From assembly GCF_003112455.1 (NCBI RefSeq), contig NZ_BDQX01000458.1, positions 396,896 to 446,378 on the forward strand: 49,483 nucleotides of DNA. Direction: 5' to 3'. Position numbers and translations under genes: made by a program. Source of the stretch: Paenibacillus agaridevorans. Its GTDB lineage: Bacteria; Bacillota; Bacilli; Paenibacillales; Paenibacillaceae. The notes below the pieces were generated by a model. The model had not been told where the DNA came from. It did no database searches and worked only from the letters and a program-made list of their open reading frames with translations. The first letter of the stretch is position 1, and each line of letters starts with the position of its first letter. Of this stretch, positions 15,147 through 23,937 are shown one piece after another.

Positions 15147-16670
15147 TCACCCATGACCGTGTCCTCCTCCATCCTTCGACTCGCGTTGTTCCCGCGCCTT
15201 CTGCTCCATACGCTCGCGCATGGCCGTCGGCATCTCGCGCAGCTCCGCTTTCAGCTCTTGGTCAAGCGTAGCCCACTGGTCTCGGAACGACTTTTTCGGC
15301 AGGCTTGGCGTAACGCGGTACGTATTCCAGCCTTTCAGAGGGCCAAGCTTCGTACGAATGAAACCGTCGCGTACAACCAGCTTCTGGCCAAGCTTGCCCA
15401 TCCGTAAAAGACCGCCCATTACCTTCGAGCTGCTCATCGCCGTGGCGAAGCCTTGCATGCCCATGCCCTCCAGCTTGTTGCCGTTGCCGCTCTCCACCTT
15501 GCGGCGGCGCAGGTAGACGAGCATATCGTGCAGCGGAATCTTGACCGGACAAGCCTCGTAACAAGCGCCGCAAAGGCTGGACGCATTGGCGATATCGTCC
15601 CATTCGGCGATATTTTTGTTAAGCGACGGCGTCAGCACCGCGCCGATCGGGCCGCTGTACGTGCTGCCGTAAGCATGGCCGCCGATATGGCGGTACACCG
15701 GACAAGCGTTGAGACAAGCTCCGCAGCGGATGCAATTAAGCAGCTCCTGGAACTCGGGGTCCCCAAGCTGCAGCGATCGGCCGTTGTCGACGATAATAAT
15801 ATGCATTTCCTCGGGTCCGTCGCCGTCGGCCGTCCGCTTCGGTCCCGTAATGCCGGACATGTACATCGTCAGCTTCTGTCCCGTCGCAGAACGCGGGAGA
15901 AGCGTCGCCATCACCTCGAGATCTTCCCAGGAGGGGATGATCCGCTCCATGCCCATCAGCGTAATTTGCGTTTTCGGCACGGTTGTCACCATACGGGCGT
16001 TGCCTTCGTTCTCGAACAGCACCATGGAGCCCGTCTCCGCGATCGCGAAGTTGCAGCCGGTCATGCCGATATCGGCTTCCAGAAACTTCTCGCGCAACTT
16101 TTTGCGCACGAAGCCGGCCAGCGCCGTCGTGTCAGGCGGCAGTTCATACCCAGCTTCCTTGGACAGTAGCTCCGCGATCTGATAACGGTTTTTATGAATA
16201 GCCGGGATGACGATATGCGAAGGCATCTCTCCGGCAAGCTGGATGATATATTCGCCCAGATCCGTTTCGATCGCTTCCACGCCGATGGATTCCAGCGCGT
16301 GGTTGAGATGAAGCTCCTCCGAAACCATGGACTTGGACTTCACGACCGATCTCGCGCCGACATGCTCCGCGATATCCAGCGTAAGCTCTACTGCTTCCTG
16401 AGCCGTATCGGCAAAATGTACATGCACGCCGTTAGCCCTTGCATTTTCGACGAACGTATTTAAATAATAGTCGAGATGAGCGATCGTATGCAGCCGAATC
16501 TGCCGGCCGCGCTCACGCCACTCCTCCCAGTTGCCATGCTCCTCGGACGCCTTCTTCTTGCCGTTCCGCAGCCGCTCCGTCGTGAATCGTACCGCCTTGC
16601 GCAGAAATTCGTCGTTCAGCGCCAGCTCGGCTCTCGCCTTGACCGTCGCTCCTGATTTCCCTCCGCTCAT
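15147..16670 (-). CDS. lutB: Lactate utilization iron-sulfur protein B
   Basis: 507 residues from ATG 16670, overlapping the lutA stop by 4 bases (ATGA). An N-terminal LUD domain (residues about 60-290; GMTGCNFAIAETGSMVLFENEGN) is followed by two [4Fe-4S] ferredoxin motifs, CIRCGACLNACP and CGACYEACP. The C-terminus ends in a charged, His/Gly-rich tail. It acts with LutA and LutC in oxidising L-lactate to pyruvate, electrons passing to the respiratory chain. Confidence 0.96.
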   Translation of the reverse strand: MSGGKSGATVKARAELALNDEFLRKAVRFTTERLRNGKKKASEEHGNWEEWRERGRQIRLHTIAHLDYYLNTFVENARANGVHVHFADTAQEAVELTLDIAEHVGARSVVKSKSMVSEELHLNHALESIGVEAIETDLGEYIIQLAGEMPSHIVIPAIHKNRYQIAELLSKEAGYELPPDTTALAGFVRKKLREKFLEADIGMTGCNFAIAETGSMVLFENEGNARMVTTVPKTQITLMGMERIIPSWEDLEVMATLLPRSATGQKLTMYMSGITGPKRTADGDGPEEMHIIIVDNGRSLQLGDPEFQELLNCIRCGACLNACPVYRHIGGHAYGSTYSGPIGAVLTPSLNKNIAEWDDIANASSLCGACYEACPVKIPLHDMLVYLRRRKVESGNGNKLEGMGMQGFATAMSSSKVMGGLLRMGKLGQKLVVRDGFIRTKLGPLKGWNTYRVTPSLPKKSFRDQWATLDQELKAELREMPTAMRERMEQKAREQRESKDGGGHGHG

Positions 16671-17395
16671 GCTCCCTTCACTCCTTCGTACAGCAGCTCG
16701 GCCAGATGCATGACGCGCACCGGTTCGCCGCGATAATGCAGATTGCCCGCGATGTTCATCAGGCAAGCCATGTCGAGGCCAACCAGCACCTCGGCTTCCG
16801 TCTCCAGCACATGATCGGCTTTCTCCGTCACCATCGCGCCCGAGATATCGGCCATCTTAACGGCGAAGGTGCCGCCGAAGCCGCAGCAGTCTTCCGCGAA
16901 CGGAAGCGGCACAAGCTCCATGCCCCTGACGTTCTTCATCAGCTGCATCGGCTCGTCCTTCACGCCCAGGATCCGGCTGCCATGACAGGAAGGATGATAG
17001 GTGACTTTGCGCGAAAAGGTTGCCCCGACGTCCGTCACGCCAAGCACCTGCACGAGAAACTGAGTAAACTCGTACGATTTTGCCCGCAGCGCCTCGGCCC
17101 GCTTAAGCATAACGGGATCGCTTTCGAACAGCTTCGTATAGTGATGCAGCATGCCCGTGCAGGAGCCGGAAGGCGAGATGACAAAGTCGCTGTCCTCGAA
17201 CGCGTCGAGAATCGTACGAGCCGACTCGCGAGCTTCCTTCCAGTAGCCGCTATTGTAGGCAGGCTGCCCGCAGCAGGTCTGGACGCGGGGGAATTCCAGC
17301 GTAACGCCGTAATTCGCCAGCAGCCTGACCATCGCTTCCCCGACTCGCGGGAAGATTGCATCGCTTAAACAAGTAATAAATAGAGATACCTTCAT
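16667..17395 (-). CDS. lutA: Lactate utilization protein A (CCG-motif)
   Basis: 242 residues from ATG 17395. Two cysteine-rich CCG motifs typical of GlpC/HdrB/LutA subunits: TCCGQPAYNSGY and DCCGFGGTF, with SPSGSCTGM and YHPSCHGSR between. It starts only 15 bases after the DeoR gene, so lutABC is most probably read from the rhamnose operon. Confidence 0.96.
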   Translation of the reverse strand: MKVSLFITCLSDAIFPRVGEAMVRLLANYGVTLEFPRVQTCCGQPAYNSGYWKEARESARTILDAFEDSDFVISPSGSCTGMLHHYTKLFESDPVMLKRAEALRAKSYEFTQFLVQVLGVTDVGATFSRKVTYHPSCHGSRILGVKDEPMQLMKNVRGMELVPLPFAEDCCGFGGTFAVKMADISGAMVTEKADHVLETEAEVLVGLDMACLMNIAGNLHYRGEPVRVMHLAELLYEGVKGA

Positions 17396-17410
17396 GACTG
17401 CACCCACCTG

Positions 17411-18169
17411 TTAAACCGTCGTAACGGTAATTTGGCGTTCCCGAAGCTCTGCACCCAGCTCCGGGGTCAGCCCGTTATCCGTAATGATACGATGAATTGC
17501 GCCAAGCTCGGCCACATGGGTGAACGCCTGGACGCCGAATTTGCTGGAGTCCGCGAGCAAGACGACTTCATCGGCCATGCCAACCATCCGATGTTTGATG
17601 CGTGCTTGCAGCTCGTTGGACTCGCTGATGCCCCGGTCCAGATGAACGCCCTTGCAGGAGAGAAACGCCCGGTCGACATGATAGGCGTCCAGCGAACGTT
17701 CCGCCAGCGGTCCGATATAGGACAAACTGCGAGAAGCAAGAATGCCTCCCGTCGAAATGACCTCGATCCGCTCCTTGCCAGCCAGCTCCATCGCTACCTT
17801 GATGGAATTGGTCAGCACCGTCAGCGGAATATCCGGCATGCTCTGAGCCATATACCAAGCCGTGGAGCTGGCATCCAGCAAAATCCGCTCCTTGGGGCGG
17901 ATCAAGCTCACGGCTTCCTCGGCGATTCGCCGTTTTTCGTCTGCCCGGACAATCTCCCTTTCAAAGTAAGGAATCTCCGGCTGCTGCTCCTTTACGCTCA
18001 CTGCACCGCCATGGGAGCGGCGCAATCGGCCGGCCTGCTCCAAGCGGTCCAGATCGCGGCGGATCGTCTCCTCCGTCACCTGGCACAGCTCGCTGAGTTC
18101 CGTCACGCGAATACTGCCTCTCTCATTAACCAGCTGTACAATTAAGTCGTATCGTTCCGCAACCAGCAT
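17411..18169 (-). CDS. DeoR-family regulator of the rhamnose operon
   Basis: 252 residues from ATG 18169, AGAGGG 6 bases upstream. The N-terminal DeoR helix-turn-helix (RYDLIVQLVNERGSIRVTELSELCQVTEETIRRDLDRLEQAGRLRRSHGGA) is followed by the sugar-phosphate sensing domain (VLTNSIKVAMEL, ADEVVLLADSSKFG, ITDNGL). Its place between rhaB and lutA makes it the likely pathway repressor; the inverted repeat CATCTTTGTTTT/AAAACAAAGATG before rhaEW is a good candidate operator. The effector is unknown, perhaps rhamnulose-1-phosphate. Confidence 0.85.
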   Translation of the reverse strand: MLVAERYDLIVQLVNERGSIRVTELSELCQVTEETIRRDLDRLEQAGRLRRSHGGAVSVKEQQPEIPYFEREIVRADEKRRIAEEAVSLIRPKERILLDASSTAWYMAQSMPDIPLTVLTNSIKVAMELAGKERIEVISTGGILASRSLSYIGPLAERSLDAYHVDRAFLSCKGVHLDRGISESNELQARIKHRMVGMADEVVLLADSSKFGVQAFTHVAELGAIHRIITDNGLTPELGAELRERQITVTTV

Positions 18170-18207
18170 AGAATCCCTCTTTCCCGACCATCATCGATCA
18201 CGTTATT

Positions 18208-19689
18208 TTAGCCCGTCAAGCCGGTAGCGGCCAAGAACCTGACATAAGCCTCTTCCCATTGCGGCCCGTCCTTGGGCTCATAGACATCTACAGGGAAAGA
18301 ATCGCCGACTACGCGCCTCGCTTCCCAAATGTCGCTCAATTCGCCGTTCGTTATCCATTGTACCAGCATATTGCCGATTGCGCTTCCTTCGATTGGTCCT
18401 GCCCATACCGGCTTGCCGATCGCGTTCGCCGTCCATTCGCAGAGCAGCGTGTTCTGAATGCCGCCGCCGACCATATGCAGTCCACTATATGTCACGCCGG
18501 ACAGCTGCCCAGTCTGCTCCAGCGCATAACGGTATTTAAATGCCAGACTCTCCAGGATGGCCCGTACGAAAGCTCCCTCGTTTTCCGGCGCCTTCTGTCC
18601 CGTCCGCTCGCAATATTCGCGAATGCGGCCAGGCATATCGCCGGGTGGCAGAAACAGCTCGTCGTCGGAATCAATGAAGCATGCGAAAGGCTCAGCAGCA
18701 GACGCCTTCGCCACCAGCTCGGGGAACGTATACTTAACGCCTGCGCGCTCCCATTCGCGTCTGCATTCCTGCAAGATCCAGAGGCCCATGATGTTTTTGA
18801 GCAGCCGGTACGTGCCGTATACGCCGCCCTCATTCGTGAAGTTCAGCTCCAGCGCCTTCGCTCCCATAACAGGCTCGCTTACTTCGGTACCGATCAGCGA
18901 CCATGTGCCGCAGCTCAGGTAAGCGAACGAGCGATCCTTCGCCGGCACCGCCGCAACGGCGGAGCCCGTGTCATGTTCGGCTACTGCGATTACCGGCACC
19001 GGCTCAATGCCCAGCTCCGCGCATACCGATTCGCTAAGCCGACCGACCGGCGTGCCGGGCTGAACGACTGGACCAAACAGCGAACGGTCCGCGCCTACCG
19101 CCTTCAGCAGCTCGTCATCCCAATCGCCCGTTACCGGGTTGTACATTTGCGTCGTAGTCGCCAGCGAGAATTCATTGTGCATTTCGTCCGTAAGGAAGTA
19201 ACGCAGCAGAGCCGGAATCATCAGAAAGTGTTTCGCTTCGCGCAGCAGCGGAGAACCGGCCTTCTTCATGGCCTCAAGCTGATAAAGCGTATTGAACGTC
19301 AGAAACTGAATCCCCGATCGGTCGAAGATCGTCTCCGCCGACAGTTCGCCAATGAGACGCTCCATCACTCCATCGGTCTGTGAATCCCGATAATGGACGG
19401 GATTGCCCAGCAGCTCGTTGCCGGGACCGCCCAGCAGGCCGAAGTCAACGCCCCAAGTATCGATGGCGATGCTGCTCAGCTTGATGCCGCGATGTTTCGC
19501 TTTCAGCAAGCTTTGTTTCAGCTCGTGCAACAAGCGAAGAATGTCCCAATGCAGCCGTCCGCCTGCCTGCACAGGGTCGTTCGGGAAGCGATGCAGCTCT
19601 TCGAGAACGATTTTGCCGTCCTCGAGCCGACCCAGCATGGCTCTGCCGCTGCTGGCGCCGAGATCGAAAGCCAGTACATGCTTCTGCAT
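18208..19689 (-). CDS. rhaB: Rhamnulokinase
   Basis: 493 residues, FGGY carbohydrate kinase family. ATG 19689 shares its A with the rhaI TGA (TGATG). Marks: AFDLGASSGRAMLG (phosphate 1), IAIDTWGVDFGLL, YRDSQTDGVME, VAEHDTGSAVAAVP, SFAYLSCGTWSLIGTE and HMVGGGIQNTLLCEWTANAIGKPV. It phosphorylates L-rhamnulose to L-rhamnulose-1-phosphate. It is the only sugar kinase of this family in the window. Confidence 0.95.
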   Translation of the reverse strand: MQKHVLAFDLGASSGRAMLGRLEDGKIVLEELHRFPNDPVQAGGRLHWDILRLLHELKQSLLKAKHRGIKLSSIAIDTWGVDFGLLGGPGNELLGNPVHYRDSQTDGVMERLIGELSAETIFDRSGIQFLTFNTLYQLEAMKKAGSPLLREAKHFLMIPALLRYFLTDEMHNEFSLATTTQMYNPVTGDWDDELLKAVGADRSLFGPVVQPGTPVGRLSESVCAELGIEPVPVIAVAEHDTGSAVAAVPAKDRSFAYLSCGTWSLIGTEVSEPVMGAKALELNFTNEGGVYGTYRLLKNIMGLWILQECRREWERAGVKYTFPELVAKASAAEPFACFIDSDDELFLPPGDMPGRIREYCERTGQKAPENEGAFVRAILESLAFKYRYALEQTGQLSGVTYSGLHMVGGGIQNTLLCEWTANAIGKPVWAGPIEGSAIGNMLVQWITNGELSDIWEARRVVGDSFPVDVYEPKDGPQWEEAYVRFLAATGLTG

Positions 19690-20909
19690 CACCAGCTCGC
19701 ACCGCCCTTGCCTCTGACGGCAATGTCTTTCCCGTAGCTGGAGGCCAGGTAATCGCCCATGGGATCAACGGACAAACCTTGCTCTTCGCGGTACGACCGC
19801 AGCAGCGGAGCAACGTCGAATTCGAATGCGCTGCGCACCGCATGTTCGGCAGCCAGCACGTCGCCGCGGTTTGCTGCCGCTTCGACTTCCTCGTGATTAA
19901 CAAGCAGCGCTTTCGCGAATTGCGTTTGCACATTAAGCACGGAACGCAGCATCGCTGGAATTTTCGCTTCGATATTATGCGACTGGTCGATCATGTACGC
20001 AATATTGTTCACGCAGGATTGGATCGCCTCGTCGCGGTCGCTCGCCGCGCTCAGGATTTGATAGAAGATCAGGAACAGCTCGTATGGATTGACGGTACCT
20101 ACGATAAGATCGTCATCCGCGTATTTGCGGCTGTTGAAGTGGAAACCTCCGAGACGTTTTTCGTCGATCAGATAAGCGACGATATGCTCGATGTTGGCTC
20201 CCTGCAGATGGTGGCCCGTATCTACGAGCACTTCGGCCTGCGGTCCCAGCTTTTGCGCCAAGTTGTACGCCATGCCCCAATCCGCGAGATCCGTATGATA
20301 AAACGCCGGCTCGAAGCATTTGTATTCGATCAGCATGCGCATGTTTGGCGCAAGCGCTTTATACATTTCGCCCAGCGATTCCTGCATCCATGCTTTACGT
20401 TTGCGAATGTTGCCTTGTCCCGGGTAGTTCGTGCCGTCCGCGAACCACAGGCTGATATCGCGCGAACCCGTCTCCTTTGCGATGTCGACGCATTCCAGCA
20501 GATGATCCGTCGCCTTGCGGCGAATGGCGGCATCCGCATTTGTCACGCTGCCCAGCATGTAATCATCTTCTTGGAACAGGTTCGGATTGATCGCGCCAAT
20601 CGCGAGACCCAAACTCTCCGCGTGGCTTTTCAGCTTGCCGTAATCTTCCACTTTGTCCCAAGGAATATGGATCGCAACAGACGGCGCAAGACCTGTCAGC
20701 TTGTGCACCTGAGCCGCATCCTCGAACTTCTCGAACGGATTGCGCGGCACGCCTTCCTTCTGGAACACCTTAAAGCGCGTACCGGAATCGCCATAGCCCC
20801 AGGACGGAGTTTCGATGCTAAGTCCTTTCAGCTTCGCTTTCACTTCGTTTAAATTAATGCCTCTTGCCCCTTGCTGCTCCTCGAACAGCGAATACGCGCG
20901 ATCTGTCAT
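19689..20909 (-). CDS. rhaI: L-rhamnose isomerase, RhaI (Gram-positive/Rhizobium) type
   Basis: 406 residues, unlike Escherichia coli RhaA but like the shorter RhaI type described from Pseudomonas stutzeri, rhizobia and Gram-positives. Blocks: GVPRNPFEKFEDAAQVHKLTG, HIPWDKVEDY, ISLWFADGTNYPGQ, LIEYKCFEPAFYHTD, VLVDTGHHLQGANIEHIVA and GGFHFNSRKYADDDLIVG, which supply metal-binding Glu, Asp and His. It converts L-rhamnose to L-rhamnulose. It overlaps rhaB by one base. Confidence 0.93.
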   Translation of the reverse strand: MTDRAYSLFEEQQGARGINLNEVKAKLKGLSIETPSWGYGDSGTRFKVFQKEGVPRNPFEKFEDAAQVHKLTGLAPSVAIHIPWDKVEDYGKLKSHAESLGLAIGAINPNLFQEDDYMLGSVTNADAAIRRKATDHLLECVDIAKETGSRDISLWFADGTNYPGQGNIRKRKAWMQESLGEMYKALAPNMRMLIEYKCFEPAFYHTDLADWGMAYNLAQKLGPQAEVLVDTGHHLQGANIEHIVAYLIDEKRLGGFHFNSRKYADDDLIVGTVNPYELFLIFYQILSAASDRDEAIQSCVNNIAYMIDQSHNIEAKIPAMLRSVLNVQTQFAKALLVNHEEVEAAANRGDVLAAEHAVRSAFEFDVAPLLRSYREEQGLSVDPMGDYLASSYGKDIAVRGKGGASW

Positions 20910-20940
20910 GTTACGGCACCCTCTCTATAATTGAATGGTA

Positions 20941-21318
20941 TTATTTCGATTTCAACGGAAACGCCATTGTCGACATCAGCGCATTCTCCGCTTGCGTGGA
21001 ATCCAGTCTGCTGTACTGCACAATAACGGGAATATCGCTTTTTACCTCGATCGCATAAGGCACGCCCACCGGAATGCCTGCGCCGTTTTTCTGAAGGGAA
21101 GATGTCCGGATATGCTTCGTGCGTCTCGCCGGCACAACATGCATCATGTCCTCCATCGGTTCCCTATCCTCGAAAAAGATCGTAAATCTCAGCAACGCCT
21201 CTTCCGAAGACGTATTAAGGACGCAAACGGATTCATGACTGGTCAAGCTGCCCGAGCTGTCCGGCGGAATAAATCCGTCCGGAATGATCCAATGCTTCTC
21301 TCCTTTGGCCTGGAACAT
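20941..21318 (-). CDS. Sensory-rhodopsin-transducer (ASRT) family protein
   Basis: 125 residues from ATG 21318 (AAGGGG upstream). The sequence follows the Anabaena sensory rhodopsin transducer family closely: WIIPDGFIPPDS, LTSHESVCVLNTS, FTIFFEDREPM, VPARRTKHIR, PYAIEVKSDIPVIVQYSRLDS, QAENALMSTMAF. In Anabaena this soluble beta-sandwich protein binds a rhodopsin; in heterotrophs the family has been proposed to bind small molecules such as sugars. No rhodopsin is nearby. Position between rhaEW and rhaI suggests a role in rhamnose handling, for instance as a sugar-binding accessory or mutarotase-like protein; that is inference. Confidence 0.88.
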   Translation of the reverse strand: MFQAKGEKHWIIPDGFIPPDSSGSLTSHESVCVLNTSSEEALLRFTIFFEDREPMEDMMHVVPARRTKHIRTSSLQKNGAGIPVGVPYAIEVKSDIPVIVQYSRLDSTQAENALMSTMAFPLKSK

Positions 21319-21406
21319 GCCGATCACCCCTTCTTAGGCGATAGGTCCGCCTGGCGCCCGTTAATCATGGATGCAGGCGGACCGCTTTGGCCCGATTATT
21401 ATCTCG

Positions 21407-23476
21407 TTATCTAGTAAACGCCGCCGGTACGCCGCCGTCAATCGTCAACATGCAGCCCGTCGTTTTGTCTGCCTTCGACGAAGCGAAGAAGGCGATGCCT
21501 TCCGCAATATCACGCGGATAAATATTAACGAGCAGCGTCGTACGTTTGCGGTAGTACTCCTCCAGTTGATCCGGCTCGATGCCGTAAGCGGCTGCCCGCT
21601 CGTTGCGCCAGCTGCCGTTCCAGATCGCGGAGCCTTGCAGAATCGCGTCCGGCAGAACCGTGTTGACGCGAATGCCGAACTCGCCGCCTTCTGCTGCGAT
21701 GCAACGGGCAAGATGCGCTTCCAGCGCTTTCGCCGCGCTGTATGCCGATGCGTTTTTGCCTGCATATACGGAGTTTTTGGAGCCGATAAACACCATGTTG
21801 CCGCCAATGCCTTGCGTCTTCATCAATTTGAACGCTTCGCGTGCAACCAGGAAGTAACCAGTGCCAAGCACGTTCATGTTCAGGTTCCATTCCTTCAGGG
21901 AAGTCTGGTCGAACGGGCTGGAAGTCGCCAGACCCGCATTGTTGACGATAATGTCAACGCCGCCGTAAGCGATCGCCGTCTCGGCATAAGCCGCCGCCAC
22001 CTGTTCCTCGCTCGTCACGTCCATCTTTACCGCAATCGCGCGGTTTTCGCCGTACTTCTCATTAATTTCGCCGGCAACCTTCTGGGCACCTTCCAGGTTC
22101 AGGTCAGCCAGTACGACATGGGCGCCATCGGATACGAGTCTGCGCGCCGTCTCGCTGCCGATGCCACCTGCTCCGCCCGTAATGAAAGCAACCTTGCGGG
22201 AGAATTCCGCTTCTGCAGGAGCAAGCGACAGCTTGTACAGCTCCAGCGGCCAGTACTCTACATTGTAAGACTCGTTCTCGCTAAGGGAAACGAAGTTGCC
22301 CAGCGCCGTTGCGCCGCGCATAACAGCGATGGCACGGTGATACAACGCGCCGCTGACTTGGGACATCGCCCAGCTCTTGCCGGTGTTGATCATGCCGATA
22401 CCAGGAATAAGAATGACGCGAGGAGCCGCTTCGAACATGACGTCGCCTTCATGTTTGTTCCGCTCAAAGTATTGCGAGTACTGTTCCTTATAAGACGCGA
22501 TTCCTTCCGCGAGCTTCGCTTTCAAGCCTTCGACATCGTCTGCGTTCGGAGCCCAGTCGATAAAGAGCGGAACGACCTTCGTATGAACAAGATGGTCCGG
22601 GCAAGCCGCGCCGACTTGCGACAATGCTGCGGAATCCGAGCCGTTTACGAAGGAAAGCACGTCGTCCGCGTCGTCGAAGGACAAAATCATCTTTTTGACG
22701 TCGCTGACGGCGCCACGAACGGTCGGCATCACTGCTGCGACGATCGACTTGCGAACATCGGCCGGCAGCGATTCGTAACGCGCTCCGCCGAACAGCTTCG
22801 CTTCGTTAACGCGCGCCTCGATAAACGCTTCCGCTTCATTGATAATGCGAATGGTTTGCGCGTAAGCAGCCTCGGACGTTTCTCCCCAAGTAACCAGACC
22901 GTGTTTCTCCATTATGACAAGCTCGGCGTTAGGATTGTTAAGGACGCCTTCCGCGATCATCTTAGACAGCGTGAAGCCAGGACGTACATAAGGAACCCAT
23001 ACGAAACGGTTGCCGAAAATCTCTTCCGCCAGCTGGCGGCCGTTATCCGCGCATGCCAGGCTGATAATCGCGTCAGGATGCGTATGGTCAACGTGTTTAA
23101 AAGGAAGGAACGCATGCAGCAAGGTTTCGATGGAAGCACGCGGATGTTTGGCATCGATCATGCAGTTCGCCAGGTAAGCCACCATATCCTCATCGGACAT
23201 CTCGCCGCGCTCGAACAGCGGACGAATGTCGTCCATGCGCAGACCGGTGAAATTGCCCGCTTTCATCGTAGCCAGGTCGGAACCGCTTCCTTTTACGTAC
23301 ATGACTTCGACGTCGCGTCCGCGGAAGTCCTTCTCCATCGTTTTGGTCGATGTATTGCCGCCGCCGAAGTTGCACACTCTGCGGTCCGTGCCGATCAGGT
23401 TGGAGCGGTATACCAGCTCGCTCAATCCCCCGTTAAGCTCTGCTGCTTTCGAAGATTCCCATAATGATTGCACCAT
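21407..23476 (-). CDS. rhaEW: Bifunctional rhamnulose-1-phosphate aldolase / L-lactaldehyde dehydrogenase
   Basis: 689 residues from ATG 23476 (GGAGGT 10 bases upstream), the usual length of the RhaEW/YuxG fusion. The N-terminal class-II aldolase domain (1 to about 400) has GGGNTSTK, the zinc ligands HTH (about residues 131-133) and EKHGLVTWGE. The C-terminal short-chain dehydrogenase domain has the NAD motif TGGAGGIG (about 430), NNAG and YSAAK. It splits rhamnulose-1-phosphate into DHAP and L-lactaldehyde, then oxidises the latter to L-lactate, which LutABC can take to pyruvate. First gene of the unit. Confidence 0.95.
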   Translation of the reverse strand: MVQSLWESSKAAELNGGLSELVYRSNLIGTDRRVCNFGGGNTSTKTMEKDFRGRDVEVMYVKGSGSDLATMKAGNFTGLRMDDIRPLFERGEMSDEDMVAYLANCMIDAKHPRASIETLLHAFLPFKHVDHTHPDAIISLACADNGRQLAEEIFGNRFVWVPYVRPGFTLSKMIAEGVLNNPNAELVIMEKHGLVTWGETSEAAYAQTIRIINEAEAFIEARVNEAKLFGGARYESLPADVRKSIVAAVMPTVRGAVSDVKKMILSFDDADDVLSFVNGSDSAALSQVGAACPDHLVHTKVVPLFIDWAPNADDVEGLKAKLAEGIASYKEQYSQYFERNKHEGDVMFEAAPRVILIPGIGMINTGKSWAMSQVSGALYHRAIAVMRGATALGNFVSLSENESYNVEYWPLELYKLSLAPAEAEFSRKVAFITGGAGGIGSETARRLVSDGAHVVLADLNLEGAQKVAGEINEKYGENRAIAVKMDVTSEEQVAAAYAETAIAYGGVDIIVNNAGLATSSPFDQTSLKEWNLNMNVLGTGYFLVAREAFKLMKTQGIGGNMVFIGSKNSVYAGKNASAYSAAKALEAHLARCIAAEGGEFGIRVNTVLPDAILQGSAIWNGSWRNERAAAYGIEPDQLEEYYRKRTTLLVNIYPRDIAEGIAFFASSKADKTTGCMLTIDGGVPAAFTR

Positions 23477-23529
23477 GTTTGCTTTTACCTCCAAGTAATT
23501 TTTGTTTTTATTTGTTTTCGATTGGTTCC

Positions 23530-23586
23530 AGTATATCATCTTTGTTTTTGTTTGAATACAATTATTTTCGGAAGAAAACAAAGATG
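23530..23586 (-). promoter_or_regulatory. rhaEW promoter with inverted-repeat operator
   Basis: CATCTTTGTTTT (23537-23548) and AAAACAAAGATG (23575-23586) are perfect 12-base inverted arms. A -10-like TATACT on the minus strand (23535-23530) lies next to the inner arm; no good -35 is visible. Further TTTGTTTT copies occur at 23502-23520. Likely binding site of the DeoR regulator encoded in the operon. Confidence 0.6.
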
Positions 23587-23721
23587 AATACAGGTGAATT
23601 CTATCACAGGGAAGAATGGATTCTCGGCGGCCTTGCCTTCATAACCCCATTCGGGGAGGCTTCCCTTGCATTTCATCGATTGGTGTGGCAAAGTAAAACA
23701 ATAGATATTTAGGCGGCAAAG

Positions 23722-23766
23722 AATGCCCCGTTTCCTTATGTAATGAGGAGACGGGGCATTTTCGAT
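23722..23766 (+). terminator. Strong terminator-like hairpin without an obvious gene
   Basis: AATGCCCCGTTTCCT pairs along its whole length with AGGAGACGGGGCATT (15 bp, one G-T pair), followed on the plus strand by TTTTCGATTTT. No plus-strand gene ends upstream, so it may insulate the region or mark a lost gene. I see nothing else in 23587-23860. Confidence 0.6.
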
Positions 23767-23937
23767 TTTCACGATCTATTTAGCTTTTACTTTAGAAGCT
23801 CTGTTTTTTACAAGAACCGATCTAAGGGTTATCACGATTTGTGGAAAGGATGAGCCAAAGTCATGAGTTTTGAATATTAGCAAGAGAGATGGTTAAGCAG
23901 TCATCGAATCAAGCGATCAGGCGAAAGGTCTGATGCT

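Noticed and set aside
18259..19383. 374-codon plus-strand ORF opposite rhaB
   Set aside because: Shadow of rhaB, no ribosome site or family features.
19779..20852. 357-codon plus-strand ORF opposite rhaI
   Set aside because: Shadow of rhaI.
21371..23464. Long plus-strand ORF (697 codons) opposite rhaEW
   Set aside because: Antisense shadow of a GC-rich coding frame; composition is rich in Arg/His/Ala and matches no family, while rhaEW is unmistakable.
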